From: a virus
Length of the DNA stretch: 44,104 nucleotides
Strand: one strand, 5' to 3'
IMG/VR virus record: IMGVR_UViG_3300042294_004018
Coordinates: 1 to 44,104 of that record
Shown here: positions 37,516 to 44,104 of the stretch, piece after piece
How positions within the stretch are numbered: the first letter of the stretch is position 1
How the letters are laid out: each line of letters begins with the position of its first letter
Notes under the pieces: generated by a model
Seen by the model: the letters and a program-made list of their open reading frames with translations, nothing else
Told to the model about the DNA's origin: nothing
The model's database searches: none
Translations under genes and position numbers: made by a program

Positions 37516-38493
37516 TCACGCCACCGGCCCCGCTGAGGCGAATAGGTCGGGTTGGTGGCCGGCGGCTTGGGCTCTGCTGATTCGCTGCTGGGCGATGGCG
37601 TGGTAGTCCGGGTTGATCTCACTGCCCTCAAAGTCACGTCCCAGGAGCAGCGCTTGCTCACCCACGGTGCCGCTTCCTGTGAATGGGTCATAGACCACGC
37701 CTCCTTTTGGGCAACCAGCCAGGATGCACGGCTCAACCAGCTCCGGGGGCATGACAGCGAAATGGGCGCCATTGAATGGTTTGGTGGCAATGGTCCACAC
37801 ATCGCGGCGATTGCGGTCAGGTCCTCGCCCAACAGATGCCATGTCCCTGCCATCTCGCTTTGCTGGCCCCCCTGCGGATTCCCGAAAGTGCCCAGCACCA
37901 CGGAAGCAATTTGAGCCACTTGATTTGCCCATAGAGCTTGCTGGCTCTTTTATCGCATCCGCGTCGTAGTAATACCTTGCCGATTTTGACAACAGGAAAA
38001 CATATTCATGCGCCTTTGTGCAGCGGTCCGTAACGCTCTCAGGCATCGAGTTTGGCTTGTGCCAGATGATGTCCTGCCGCAGATACCAGCCGTCAGCTTG
38101 CAAGGCAAAGGCGACGCGCCACGGAATGCCGACTAGGTCTTTGTTTTTAAGGGTTGCCGCAGTCAGCCCTTGCCGGTGCTTGGGATGGTCACGCCCCGCA
38201 GTCCCGTCGCTGATGGAAGTTGACGCCCCACGGTTGGCGTTATAGGCGTTGTACGAATCCCCAAGATTCAGCCACAGCGTCCCGTCATTCCGCAGCACCC
38301 GGCGGACCTCGCGGAACACTTCCACCATGCGGGCCACGTATTCTTCCGGCGTGGCCTCCATGCCGATCTGCCCATCGTGGCCATAGTCCCGCAGTCCCCA
38401 GTAAGGCGGGCTGGTGACACAGCAATGGACCGACGCATCTGCCATGGTGCGCAACACCTCCAGGCAGTCGCCAAGGTGCAAGGTGCTGGTCAT
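37516..38493 (-). CDS. Orphan DNA methyltransferase, beta class (N4-cytosine or N6-adenine)
   Basis: 325 residues from the Met at 38493, which overlaps the tmk stop as ATGA. HLGDCLEVLRTM, then motif IV TSPPYWGLRDYG (27-38) come before the FTGSG SAM-binding motif (271-275), the beta-class order. TSPPY fits N4-cytosine or N6-adenine methylation. No restriction enzyme gene lies nearby, so it is an orphan that probably protects phage DNA from host restriction. Confidence 0.88.
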   Translation of the reverse strand: MTSTLHLGDCLEVLRTMADASVHCCVTSPPYWGLRDYGHDGQIGMEATPEEYVARMVEVFREVRRVLRNDGTLWLNLGDSYNAYNANRGASTSISDGTAGRDHPKHRQGLTAATLKNKDLVGIPWRVAFALQADGWYLRQDIIWHKPNSMPESVTDRCTKAHEYVFLLSKSARYYYDADAIKEPASSMGKSSGSNCFRGAGHFRESAGGPAKRDGRDMASVGRGPDRNRRDVWTIATKPFNGAHFAVMPPELVEPCILAGCPKGGVVYDPFTGSGTVGEQALLLGRDFEGSEINPDYHAIAQQRISRAQAAGHQPDLFASAGPVA

Positions 38494-39146
38494 GCCCTTC
38501 CCCCAAACTGGCGGACCATGGCGCGGCAACAGGCCTCCGTCACGGCAGCTACGGGCTTGCCTGCATCAATGCGGGCCCAGTCTCGTTGGTCGGCCAGGCG
38601 TTCAAATCCATGAGCTACGCGGGCCAGGAACGCCACCCCCTCCTCCTCAAGGCGATCGGCCAGTTGCTCGCGTCGCCGCCAGCATGAATCAATCAGGGAC
38701 ACATCCAGCCAGAGGGTGAGATCAGCCTGCAGGGTGCCTGTGGTCAGGGTTTCCAGCGTGTCAAGCAGGGCCACAGGCCAGCCCCTGCCATAGCCCTGAT
38801 AGGCGGCGGTCGATCCGGTGAACCGATCACACAGCACCCAATCCCCGGCATCGAGCGCCGGCCGCAAAACCGTTTCGACATGCTGGGCACGATCGGCGGC
38901 ATAGAGCAGCAGCTCAGCACGCGGCACGGGAGCAGCTTTGCCAGGAGGGTGCAGCAGCAGCTCCCTCAGTGCCTGGCCCAATGCCGTGCCGCCAGGCTCA
39001 CGGCTCACAACCACGCGGGCGCCAGGGGGCAGCAGGCCGCTGCTGGGCAGCCATTGGCGCAAGGCCTCCAGTTGGGTGGTCTTGCCGCAGCCGTCGATGC
39101 CCTCCAGGACGATGAACCGGCCACGGGCTGGGGTGGTGTCACTCAT
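38490..39146 (-). CDS. tmk: Thymidylate kinase
   Basis: 218 residues. P-loop GIDGCGKTT (16-24), SREPGGT, the DRF motif in CDRFTGSTAAYQGYGRG and the arginine-rich lid (WRRREQLADRLEEEG) define dTMP kinase (dTMP to dTDP). It overlaps the dcd stop and the methyltransferase start by ATGA. Together with dcd it raises dTTP supply. Possibly host-derived. Confidence 0.92.
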   Translation of the reverse strand: MSDTTPARGRFIVLEGIDGCGKTTQLEALRQWLPSSGLLPPGARVVVSREPGGTALGQALRELLLHPPGKAAPVPRAELLLYAADRAQHVETVLRPALDAGDWVLCDRFTGSTAAYQGYGRGWPVALLDTLETLTTGTLQADLTLWLDVSLIDSCWRRREQLADRLEEEGVAFLARVAHGFERLADQRDWARIDAGKPVAAVTEACCRAMVRQFGGRA

Positions 39147-39784
39147 ACCCTTGCCACCACCACGCGTTCAGGCTGGTTCTGGTATTTCCCTGCCCGGTCC
39201 TGATAGGTCGTCTCGCAGGGATCCCCCTCGAAGAAGAGCAGCTGGCAGATCCCCTCCTCCGCGTAGATGCGGCAGTCGGCGCCGGAGGAATTGCTGAACT
39301 CCAGGGTTAGATGCCCCTCCCATGCCGCCTCTGCTGGTGTCATGTTGGCAATGATTCCCAGCCTGGCGTAGGTGCTTTTGCCCAGACAGATCACGGTGAT
39401 ATTGGGCGGCACCCGGATCTTTTCGAGCGCCACCCCCAGCCCGTAAGTGTGGGCCGGCAGGATGAAAAATCGGCCGTCTTCATCCTCGTGCAGGGGGGCG
39501 GGCTCCAGGTTGTGGGGGTTGGGCCGTTTGGGGTTCATAACCGTGCCGGGGACATGGCGGAAGGTCAAAAATTCCTGGGCCGACAGCCGGATGTCGTAGC
39601 CGTAGGAGGAGCAGCCATAACTGAGCACCGGAACCTCGGCTGGCGGCCAATCAAGATCCAGGAGCGAGGCGCGTTCGCTCTGGAAGCGCTCGGCCAGTTC
39701 TACCCTCCGCACCAGCTTCGCCTGAAAGGGCTCGATCATGCCGGCGGCGGCCTGGGCTCTGATCCAGCGATCGTTTTTCAGCAT
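39143..39784 (-). CDS. dcd: dCTP deaminase
   Basis: 213 residues. YGCSSYGYDIRLS, the nucleotide-binding GKSTYARLGI, the active-site region WEGHLTLEFSN with its Glu, and the C-terminal DRAGKYQNQ define dCTP deaminase (dCTP to dUTP). The N-terminus up to about residue 50 is longer than in the E. coli enzyme, as in cyanobacterial forms. No dUTPase or ThyX gene is seen here, so the host must finish the route. Coupled to tmk by ATGA and to the 39778 gene by a seven-base overlap. Confidence 0.93.
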   Translation of the reverse strand: MLKNDRWIRAQAAAGMIEPFQAKLVRRVELAERFQSERASLLDLDWPPAEVPVLSYGCSSYGYDIRLSAQEFLTFRHVPGTVMNPKRPNPHNLEPAPLHEDEDGRFFILPAHTYGLGVALEKIRVPPNITVICLGKSTYARLGIIANMTPAEAAWEGHLTLEFSNSSGADCRIYAEEGICQLLFFEGDPCETTYQDRAGKYQNQPERVVVARV

Positions 39785-41085
39785 TGGGGGTCAGGGGTGA
39801 GGGTGAATGGAGGCGTCCAGGGCAGGGGGATGGCATTGCAAGGAAGCCAGTGGGTGGCATCTTCTGCCCATTCCAAAGGCTCAAAGCTCCACCAGGGCAC
39901 CCCCCCTAGCAGCCGCGGGGGATTGAAGCACCAGCACTTCCCGATGGTTGCGCCCTCATTGAACAGGCAATCTTTAGCTTCCGGACGCCGCTCACTCACC
40001 GCCACCGGCACAGCCACCTCCCCAGCCTGGGCCTCCACCCCAACGCCATACACCGCTCTGGTCTGCGAATCCCAGGGCCCAATCGCCGCTCGCCGGAGCA
40101 CGCCCACGACCGTATCAATCGCGCCATGCCAGGCCTCCCCCTCTGTCCCACTATGGCCGCCTGAGTAATCGTGGCAGCCCTGGGCCAGGCGAACGGCGTC
40201 TAGGTATGTGGGGCCAGGCGCAACCCGCAGGGCGGCCAGCTCGGCCTCCTGCTGCTCCAGCAAGATCGCGGCGCCTTGGACGTGGGGCGCTCCTGTCACG
40301 CCGTTGTCAACCAAATACTGGGCGACTTGGTTTAACCATTCCACCAACTCCACCACCTCCCCCGGCTCCGGCGCCGGCGGGGTGGCGGGGGTGCCACAGC
40401 GAGCAAGGCGCTCGTTCATTCCCTGTTGGCACGCAGCCTTGGCATCGTCCACGGAATTGAACGCCGCGTACCAGTCCCCCCAGGGCGTCTCATCAACAGT
40501 TGGGCTATCGTATTCCTTCCAGCCTTTCCAAGTAATAAGGAATCGACCGAACGGTGTTTCGGCAATGCAATGGTCGTATCTACACGCTTCGCTGGGTGGC
40601 ATGTTATCGGTCCATTGAAGACGTGGCCCCTCCCCCTCCGGGGATGGCGGGGTGGCGGGGTTTTCCCCAGGCGCTGGAGCTGCTGCATGGGGGTGCCCCT
40701 GGCGAGCAAGAATGGCGCGGGCTTCACTCCATCCGTCTTCGACTCCTTCGCGCCATGCGCTGCGGTACTGCATCGCCATGGTCGTAGGGATGTTCGGCGG
40801 ATCAACTGGCAGCAGGTCCGCTGCACTCGGCGACTCCCCCTGTGGCTCAGCCTTCAAAGCGGCGGCATGTCGATCAGCCTTGATCGCTAGGGCCTGGGCC
40901 CAGGCCAGTTGCTCACAGGAGTCCAGCGACTCCCACTGGTTGTGCTCGTCGGCCTGTTGATTCCATCGCTGGCGTAGATCGTCCTCTGATAGCGGGCCAG
41001 GGGGGATGTCGTCAGATGTCCGGGCGGGGCGGGGCGTGGTCATGGGGTCCTGATGGGTGATTTGGATTCGATCGGGCATGGTCAT
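39778..41085 (-). CDS. Multidomain unknown phage protein with DUF551-like end
   Basis: 435 residues; the start at 41085 overlaps the upstream stop by ATGA, an internal Met lies at 41043. An N-terminal helical region (WESLDSCEQLAWAQALAIKA) is followed by a domain with TPFGRFLITWKGWKEYDSPT and WYAAFNSVDDAKAACQ, then a helical region and a C-terminal part resembling DUF551 (SERRPEAKDCLFNEG, THWLPCNAIPLP). Modular accessory phage protein; function unknown. Confidence 0.75.
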   Translation of the reverse strand: MTMPDRIQITHQDPMTTPRPARTSDDIPPGPLSEDDLRQRWNQQADEHNQWESLDSCEQLAWAQALAIKADRHAAALKAEPQGESPSAADLLPVDPPNIPTTMAMQYRSAWREGVEDGWSEARAILARQGHPHAAAPAPGENPATPPSPEGEGPRLQWTDNMPPSEACRYDHCIAETPFGRFLITWKGWKEYDSPTVDETPWGDWYAAFNSVDDAKAACQQGMNERLARCGTPATPPAPEPGEVVELVEWLNQVAQYLVDNGVTGAPHVQGAAILLEQQEAELAALRVAPGPTYLDAVRLAQGCHDYSGGHSGTEGEAWHGAIDTVVGVLRRAAIGPWDSQTRAVYGVGVEAQAGEVAVPVAVSERRPEAKDCLFNEGATIGKCWCFNPPRLLGGVPWWSFEPLEWAEDATHWLPCNAIPLPWTPPFTLTPDPQC

Positions 41086-41879
41086 CTGCGGGCCTGCCTT
41101 TCAAGCCATTCGGCCGCGTCCCATGCGCTGCGGTTGAAGCTCGACTGGGCGCATTGCCAGTTCCGCAGCGAAGAAGCTATTTCGCGGATCGCAAGACGGG
41201 CGCCAAGGGGGTCTTCAGGATCTGGAACAAGCAAGCCTGGGCCGCCAGGGGTTGAAGTTTTGTCTAGAAATATTTGCTCAATCCGTTCCGCCAACCCCTC
41301 AGCGTACGCATCAGGTGAGGGTGTTGGGGCGGCCGGTGCTAGGGCTGCCGGTGATAAGTCCGATGTCCGGATCCCGTGCTGCCGCATCGCTGGGCAAATG
41401 GCGGCAAGGGCCTCGGTGCAGCGTGCCTCAGCCCAGTGCAGACAGCCAACGGCGTGGGGCGAGACCGCCTCCCCCTCGGCAACATCCGCCAGGGCGGATT
41501 CGGCCACCAGCAGGGCATTAACAACCGGGCCGGCATCCACCGGGGCGGCGTTAAACGCTTTGGCCCAGTCCTGGACCGTCAGACCAGCCTTAGACGCGTA
41601 GTCGGTGATGTGCTGCGCGACGTCAGCAATTGAGTCGGATTCCGTGGCCTCGGCATCCTCGTCCCGCTGGCGCAGGTTGGCCCCACGTTCCAGGGCCGCC
41701 AGGCGCCGGCAGAGCGCGGCGATGGTTTTGGAGTAGCTGTCCACGAATACTGCAACATCTTGATCGCGCTTATCGGCGCGGTCGATCAGGTGCAGCAAAA
41801 CCTGAGCGTCACGCTGGCCGGCATCGGCGGCATGGTTGAGCCAGGCTAGGGTTTGGGAAGGAAGGGGAAGGGGGGTCAT
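41082..41879 (-). CDS. Unknown helical phage protein
   Basis: 265 residues from the Met at 41879 (MTPLPLPSQTLAWLNHAADA), overlapping the upstream stop by ATGA. Mostly helical (TIAALCRRLAALERGANLRQ, DYASKAGLTVQDWAKAFNA), with a Pro/Ala linker and a final helix WDAAEWLERQARR. No family recognised. The longer reading to 42098 runs through the neighbouring gene and was not used. Confidence 0.7.
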   Translation of the reverse strand: MTPLPLPSQTLAWLNHAADAGQRDAQVLLHLIDRADKRDQDVAVFVDSYSKTIAALCRRLAALERGANLRQRDEDAEATESDSIADVAQHITDYASKAGLTVQDWAKAFNAAPVDAGPVVNALLVAESALADVAEGEAVSPHAVGCLHWAEARCTEALAAICPAMRQHGIRTSDLSPAALAPAAPTPSPDAYAEGLAERIEQIFLDKTSTPGGPGLLVPDPEDPLGARLAIREIASSLRNWQCAQSSFNRSAWDAAEWLERQARR

Positions 41880-42286
41880 AATTGGTCTTCGGTGGTGAGT
41901 TGATCGCGTTTCGCTATGTGATCGGGCAGGGGCGGCAGGGGGCCGGCCATGCCGTTGTCGGTGGCCCAGAGGTAAACACCCCTTACCACTTCGCTGTCGT
42001 AATCCTGACCGGCGTAATAACACACCAGCCGCCGCAGCGCCTCCCTGGCCGTCGCCAGTTCCCCCCGCAGTTCCCGCACGCATTCTGGGCAGCCCCAAGC
42101 GTTAGGTGGTTGCTGCCCGTGTGTGGGGCAGTAGCAAAGTCTGATGCGGCTTAATTCGGTGCGCTCTGCATCTCTCCAGAAGGCGCCCAAAAGCTTATTT
42201 GCTGCGTTCAACTCATCCTCCAGCCTGCGGATCGTCCGCCAGGGGGTCAGCCAGCGGGTGAGGGTGTGAAGGGTTAGGCCGGTCAT
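41876..42286 (-). CDS. Unknown protein with zinc-finger-like Cys cluster
   Basis: 136 residues from the Met at 42286 (MTGLTLHTLTRWLTPWRTIR). A coiled coil (RRLEDELNAANKLLGAFW) precedes LCYCPTHGQQ and WGCPECVREL, a C-x-C ... C-x2-C arrangement that may bind zinc. ATGA overlaps on both sides. Confidence 0.7.
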   Translation of the reverse strand: MTGLTLHTLTRWLTPWRTIRRLEDELNAANKLLGAFWRDAERTELSRIRLCYCPTHGQQPPNAWGCPECVRELRGELATAREALRRLVCYYAGQDYDSEVVRGVYLWATDNGMAGPLPPLPDHIAKRDQLTTEDQL

Positions 42287-42543
42287 GGCAGTTCGTTGGC
42301 AAAATAGTCGCGTGAGGTTTGAGCACGTACACAAAATCGGCGCTGACTGCCAATATCGTCAACAGGGCAGACCGTCACAGTTTCAGGCGTTACGTCTAGC
42401 GTGTAATCCCAGCCTTCACTTTCAGCGCAATGGGCCCACTGTTCAACTGCGCTTTGAGCGTCGGTTGCTTTGAACCTTCTGCCATCGTCGGGCCCCTCGT
42501 CCCCGCCTCCTGGATTCCAGACGATCCAGTCGTTTGTGGTCAT
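42283..42543 (-). CDS. Unknown small acidic protein
   Basis: 86 residues from the Met at 42543 (MTTNDWIVWNPGGGDEGPDD). It has a beta-like second half (YTLDVTPETVTVCPVDD). Coupled by ATGA overlaps on both sides. Function unknown. Confidence 0.7.
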   Translation of the reverse strand: MTTNDWIVWNPGGGDEGPDDGRRFKATDAQSAVEQWAHCAESEGWDYTLDVTPETVTVCPVDDIGSQRRFCVRAQTSRDYFANELP

Positions 42544-42737
42544 GGTTGAAACCTCGCGTGATAAATAGTCAGAGCAGTGCAAATGCAGGTCAAAATACCA
42601 AACACAAATGCAATTAAATTGTCATCAAAAATAAAAGCAAACCCAGTAATCAAATTGGCGGCGCTCATGGGAATTACCCATGGGTTTCGCTTGCCTGGTG
42701 GCATGGGTGGTCGGGGGAAGTAGAAGGGGCCGGTCAT
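42540..42737 (-). CDS. Small membrane protein
   Basis: 65 residues from the Met at 42737. A Pro-rich start (FYFPRPPMPPGKRNPW) is followed by one or two hydrophobic segments (NLITGFAFIFDDNLIAFVFG, ILTCICTALTIYHA). The coding sequence is AT-rich. Coupled by ATGA overlaps on both sides. Function unknown. Confidence 0.65.
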   Translation of the reverse strand: MTGPFYFPRPPMPPGKRNPWVIPMSAANLITGFAFIFDDNLIAFVFGILTCICTALTIYHARFQP

Positions 42738-43174
42738 GGTTCCATCCCCGCCAGATGCCTGACAGCCCAGGCCCGCACCCTCTCCCATCGCTGGCGGCGG
42801 GCGGATTCCATGTTGCTATCCGATAAACCTTCATTGACCTCAACGACTTCCCAGGCCAGTGCCGGGGCAACGTCGAACGGCTCCGCAAAATGCGGGGGAT
42901 CGAGGTCTTCCTCCATCGGGTCAAAGTACAGCGGCACAGCTGCCGCCCCCCGGTAGCGACGAACCGCCCCGAACGCACAGCAACAGCCGGTCGCTTCGTC
43001 CTCCAGGGCGCCGGCGGATAGCTCGGGGCTGGGCAGGGCGTTGAGCCCCGCCACCAGATCGCGCAACAGCCGCTGGCCGCGTTGGCCACGGATGGCGGAT
43101 CGCAGGGCCCCGGCTTGCTGGCCCTCCATCCAGGGTTCGGCGTCGCCATAGTCGTCTTGGTAGAGGCGGCTCAT
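42734..43174 (-). CDS. Conserved phage protein, unknown
   Basis: 146 residues: MSRLYQDDYGDAEPWMEGQQ, then GALRSAIRGQRGQRLLRDLV, AGLNALPSPELSAGALEDEA and CCCAFGAVRRY. This pattern (AIRGxRGQ..L..L...L.ALP..RL) is familiar from phage hypothetical proteins of early operons (from memory). The start overlaps the 43171 stop by ATGA. Function unknown. Confidence 0.75.
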   Translation of the reverse strand: MSRLYQDDYGDAEPWMEGQQAGALRSAIRGQRGQRLLRDLVAGLNALPSPELSAGALEDEATGCCCAFGAVRRYRGAAAVPLYFDPMEEDLDPPHFAEPFDVAPALAWEVVEVNEGLSDSNMESARRQRWERVRAWAVRHLAGMEP

Positions 43175-43833
43175 GGCTCCACCCCCAGCGCCCGCAGAAT
43201 CGCGGTGCGCTCGTCTGAGCGGCCACGGTCGTAGAGGGCGCGGCGTGCGTCTTCATACGTGCGGGGGGGGATCCACACATAGGCCAGCTCCTCATCCGTC
43301 GCCACCGGCTCGGCGCCAGGCGGCGGGATCTGGAGGGATTGGGACTGCTGCTGGCGGGCCCAGGCGATGGCCAATCGAGCCATGGTGGTGGAAGCGTTTA
43401 TGTGATAGCCGCTGGCGGTGTGCACGCGACGGGCTTCCCCCACCCATTGCTCCATCAGCTCGTCGCTCGGCATCTCAGCCGGGGCTGGGGCCGCTGCAGC
43501 GTCGTCCAATATCTCCGCTGGCATTACCGGCAGATCAGCCAGGTCATCGGGTAGGCGGGGTGGGGCCGGGCCAGGATCACGGTCGACATAGATCAGCCGC
43601 CCACCAGTGGGTTGAGGTTTGGTGGGGGGACCGGAGGGGGCTGCCGGCTTGTTGCCAGGCGCGGGAGGATTGGAACCACGGCGGCGAGCGATCTCGCGGT
43701 CAAGATCGTCGTCAAAATCACTGGGTGGCGGGTTCGGTGTGCCCCCGTGGGAGCAGGGCTGGTAGCCGCCATTGACCCTGACCGTGCCTTTCTGGGGCTG
43801 TAAAAGCCCCTTGATCCAGGTGAAAAGTTTCAT
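43171..43833 (-). CDS. Unknown Pro-rich protein downstream of ssb
   Basis: 220 residues. MKLFTWIKGLLQPQKGTVRV, a Pro/Ala-rich disordered middle, then an ordered helical C-terminal part (ASTTMARLAIAWARQQQSQS, ATDEELAYVWIPPRTYEDAR). Its ATG overlaps the ssb stop (TGATG), so it is translated together with SSB. Function unknown. Confidence 0.7.
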   Translation of the reverse strand: MKLFTWIKGLLQPQKGTVRVNGGYQPCSHGGTPNPPPSDFDDDLDREIARRRGSNPPAPGNKPAAPSGPPTKPQPTGGRLIYVDRDPGPAPPRLPDDLADLPVMPAEILDDAAAAPAPAEMPSDELMEQWVGEARRVHTASGYHINASTTMARLAIAWARQQQSQSLQIPPPGAEPVATDEELAYVWIPPRTYEDARRALYDRGRSDERTAILRALGVEP

Positions 43834-44104
43834 CAGAATGGGATGTCATCGTCTTCTGGTTGGCCGCCAAGGGGTGCCGCGTTCCATGGCTGAGCGGACT
43901 CACCACCACGCACCGGGCCCCCACTCTCAGCCTCTCGCCGCCCCCCCAGCAGCTCCAGACGGTCAACCGTGATCACCGGTTTGGTGCGCTCCTCGCCGCT
44001 GCTGCGGTCGGTCCAGCGGTCGAGCTTGAAGGAGCCGATGATGCCCAACAATGAGCCCTTGCGGACATAGTCGGCTGCGACCTGGGCCTGTTTGCCCCAG
44101 ATCT
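43833..44104 (-). CDS. ssb: Second ssb gene, 5' part beyond the window
   Basis: 90 codons visible, ending in the acidic tip PEDDDIPF. Residues encoded by 43978-44104 are identical to the left ssb; the C-terminal linker differs (RGGESAQPWNAAPLGG here, Gly-rich in the left copy). Its stop overlaps the next gene, so this copy belongs to the phage leftward operon. If the genome is circular, its 5' part is the 5' part of the left ssb (926-1361). Confidence 0.93.
   Translation of the reverse strand, partial: IWGKQAQVAADYVRKGSLLGIIGSFKLDRWTDRSSGEERTKPVITVDRLELLGGRREAESGGPVRGGESAQPWNAAPLGGQPEDDDIPF
43978..44104. repeat. Exact 127-bp direct repeat, right copy at window end
   Basis: Identical in order and orientation to 799-925 and terminated by the window edge. 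Its length equals the common maximum assembly k-mer. Confidence 0.97.

Noticed and set aside
1-44104. tRNA or rRNA genes
   Set aside because: No cloverleaf with a TTC-arm or ribosomal sequence was seen by eye; a tRNA scan would be decisive.

Overview
The window is almost entirely one lambda-like siphovirus genome that infects, or is integrated in, a high-GC picocyanobacterium (Cyanobium / freshwater Synechococcus type; an inference). The host assignment rests on an SSB core and a dCTP deaminase of cyanobacterial type, a Ycf41-like OB domain fused to the SSB, and a small protein with NblA-like residue spacing. Bases 1-798 look like host chromosome (3' part of a DedA-family gene plus the 3' end of a cyanobacterial-type ssb).

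Layout. 675-3987 (minus): a tightly overlapping operon of four small genes, a YqaJ-type exonuclease, a conserved phage protein of unknown role and a two-domain ssb. 3988-4159: divergent control region with a 10-bp phased iteron block. 4160-6893 (plus): two small-gene cassettes carrying the same regulatory elements in the same order, closed by an intrinsic terminator. 6952-9623 (minus): eight small unknown genes. 10022-13157 (plus): a ribbon-helix-helix-like protein, a primase/helicase, a repeat-rich non-coding region (candidate origin), a tiny gene and a PD-(D/E)XK-like nuclease. 13158-35210 (plus): structural genes in lambda order: TerS, TerL (GpA), DUF6148/gpW-like, portal, S49 protease/scaffold, decoration protein, major capsid, FI-like and FII-like; then an adhesin and membrane-protein cassette; then tail terminator, tail tube, G/GT chaperones with a lambda-type frameshift site, tape measure, gpM-like, gpJ-like and a LamG-type fibre. 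The gpZ-like gene has moved to the position upstream of the terminase. 35215-36404 (minus): two further tail or receptor genes. 36445-37515: a C39-like papain-fold endolysin, a small minus-strand gene and the NblA-like gene. 37516-43833 (minus): orphan methyltransferase, thymidylate kinase, dCTP deaminase and seven unknown genes. 43833-44104 (minus): the 3' end of a second ssb.

Key structural point: the last 127 bases of the window (43978-44104) are identical to 799-925, inside the left ssb, and the two sequences diverge abruptly just outside. 127 is the usual maximum k-mer of de Bruijn assemblers, so the window probably ends at a graph merge. If 43977 joins 799, the phage is a 43,179-bp circle. 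One uninterrupted minus-strand operon would then run from 3987 through the exonuclease and ssb, across the junction, to dcd, tmk and the methyltransferase. Bases 1-798 would be a host branch sharing ssb sequence. No integrase, excisionase or CI-like repressor was recognised.

How it works together (inference): the leftward operon supplies recombination, ssDNA binding, nucleotide supply and DNA modification; 10022-13157 supplies replication; the long rightward operon builds the virion; 36445 lyses the cell; the NblA-like gene may redirect phycobilisome protein to the phage.
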